From Herminiimonas sp. (GTDB lineage Bacteria > Pseudomonadota > Gammaproteobacteria > Burkholderiales > Burkholderiaceae), in assembly GCA_014377155.1 (NCBI GenBank), contig JACMQD010000467.1, positions 1 through 6,153 on the forward strand: a DNA stretch of 6,153 nucleotides, in the 5' to 3' direction. The notes beneath the pieces were generated by a model. It saw only the letters and a list, made by a program, of their open reading frames with translations. It was not told the DNA's origin and did not search any database. The first letter of the stretch is position 1, and each line of letters starts with the position of its first letter. A program made the position numbers and the translations under genes. Below, piece after piece: positions 5,154 through 6,153 of this stretch.

Positions 5154-6153
5154 TGACCAGCCCAAACGAAATCCGCATCTTGCCACCGTCTGTGGATCGC
5201 GGTGGCCCGGCGCAACCTTTGTTGGTCGTGCGCGACCTGAAAAAATACTTCCCGGTGCGTGGCGGCATGTTCGAGCGTGAACGTAAATTCGTGCACGCGG
5301 TGGACGGTATCAGTTTTTCCGTTGCAAAAGGAAAGACACTCGGCGTCGTCGGCGAATCCGGCTGCGGCAAATCGACGACCGCACGCCTGATCGCGCGCCT
5401 GATGGCGCCCGATAGCGGCGCGCTGATTTTCGATGGCGACGGCGTGGGCGAGTTCGGCGGGCTTGAACTGAAAGCATTCCGGCGCAATTTGCAAATGGTT
5501 TTCCAGGATTCGTTCGGTTCGCTCAATCCACGATTGACGATCATCGAAACGATCGCCTACGGACCGAAGGCACACGGCTTGCCGAGCGCGCAGGCAATCG
5601 ACCGCGCGCGCGGCCTGCTGGCTCGCGTCGGTCTTGAACCCGACCAGTTCGGCTCGCGTTATCCGCATGAATTGTCCGGTGGCCAGCGACAACGCATCAA
5701 TATTGCACGGGCGCTGGCCTTCGATCCGCGCATGGTGATCCTGGACGAAGCCGTCGCCGCCCTCGACAAATCGGTCCAAGCGCAGGTCCTGAATCTGTTG
5801 CAGGAATTGAAGGCCGAGCATCAGCTGACGTATCTGTTCATCTCGCACGACCTGCATGTCGTGCATTACATTTGCGACGACGTGATGGTGATGTATCTCG
5901 GCCAGGTGGTCGAGATCGGGCCGGTGGAACAGATTTACGGCAATCCTGCACATCCTTACACGCGCGCGTTGCTGGCGGCCGTGCCCTCCATGGACCCGGC
6001 CCATCGGACCGAGCGACCACCGTTGATCGGTGACCCGCCGAATCCGATCAACCCACCGGCCGGTTGCCGCTTTCGTGAGCGCTGCCCGCACGCGGAAAAA
6101 ATCTGTTCAGCGGTGGCGCCACAGCTTTTTCCGGCGGCCGAACTGCATGGCCA
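5150..6153 (+). CDS. ABC transporter ATP-binding protein, DppF/OppF-like (partial, runs off window end)
   Basis: At least 334 residues are present with no stop before the window end. The start ATG at 5150 overlaps the permease stop (ATGA), so translation is probably coupled; a second in-frame ATG follows at 5153. The cytoplasmic ATPase motifs are complete: Walker A GESGCGKST (68-76), Q-loop Q119 in VFQDSFGSLNPR, signature LSGGQ (175-179), Walker B MVILDE (195-200), D-loop AALD (203-206) and switch histidine H233 (FISHDL). Residue 201 is Ala where most relatives have Pro (DEP). KYFPVRGGMFERERKFVHAVDGISF (32-56) is typical of F-type subunits. The oligopeptide C-terminal domain begins with NPAHPYTRALL (265-275) and includes C306, C312 and C319, spaced as in the cysteine cluster of this family. 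Usually a D-type partner ATPase is also needed; none is in the window, so it may follow downstream, or this ATPase may act as a homodimer. Confidence 0.96.
   Translation, partial: MMTSPNEIRILPPSVDRGGPAQPLLVVRDLKKYFPVRGGMFERERKFVHAVDGISFSVAKGKTLGVVGESGCGKSTTARLIARLMAPDSGALIFDGDGVGEFGGLELKAFRRNLQMVFQDSFGSLNPRLTIIETIAYGPKAHGLPSAQAIDRARGLLARVGLEPDQFGSRYPHELSGGQRQRINIARALAFDPRMVILDEAVAALDKSVQAQVLNLLQELKAEHQLTYLFISHDLHVVHYICDDVMVMYLGQVVEIGPVEQIYGNPAHPYTRALLAAVPSMDPAHRTERPPLIGDPPNPINPPAGCRFRERCPHAEKICSAVAPQLFPAAELHG

Noticed and set aside
4829..6091. Long minus-strand open frame of 420 codons opposite the second permease and the ATPase
   Set aside because: It spans the junction of two solid + strand genes, is rich in R/H/Q, and matches no family I recognise. 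It is a codon-bias shadow.

Overview
The window looks like chromosomal DNA of a betaproteobacterium, probably Burkholderiales (Burkholderiaceae or Oxalobacteraceae). I base this on the protein sequences (an AcrR/TtgR-type regulator and a DUF3429 membrane protein), the moderately high G+C coding bias and the AT-richer intergenic DNA. The taxon is an inference; no marker gene is present. All supported genes are on the + strand, and I see no mobile element, tRNA, rRNA or CRISPR array.

Layout: (1) 1-64 is a short upstream region with a possible operator dyad. (2) 65-700 encodes a TetR-family repressor of the kind that controls RND multidrug efflux pumps; no pump gene lies in the window. (3) 844-1308 encodes a small DUF3429 membrane protein with about five transmembrane segments. 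(4) 1309-1572 is an AT-rich intergenic region and the most information-dense non-coding stretch. (5) 1573 to the window end is a Dpp/Opp-type (SBP_bac_5 class) ABC importer operon: periplasmic binding protein (1573-3195), DppB-like permease (3301-4254), DppC-like permease (4266-5153) and a DppF-like ATPase (from 5150, cut by the window end).

The importer genes form one transcription and translation unit. The binding protein captures the substrate (probably a peptide or similar small molecule), the two permeases form the channel, and the ATPase energises uptake. The two permease genes meet at a nested start signal, and the second permease overlaps the ATPase gene by 4 nt. A hairpin lies between the binding-protein gene and the first permease gene, where such operons often set a high ratio of binding protein to membrane complex.

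The main discovery candidate is the control region. TTGGCATGATGTATGCA at 1519-1535 has exact -24/-12 sigma-54 (RpoN) geometry. It predicts a transcript start near 1546, which fits a translation start at 1573 with a good ribosome binding site and excludes the longer reading from 1531. Upstream, at about -180 to -120, lie repeated CGCAC/GTGCG elements, including a 15-nt dyad close to the NtrC consensus, followed by an A-tract-rich stretch containing a 13-bp dyad. Together these suggest a nitrogen-responsive or otherwise enhancer-dependent peptide-type importer. The system itself is a known class; the regulatory arrangement is the part worth testing.
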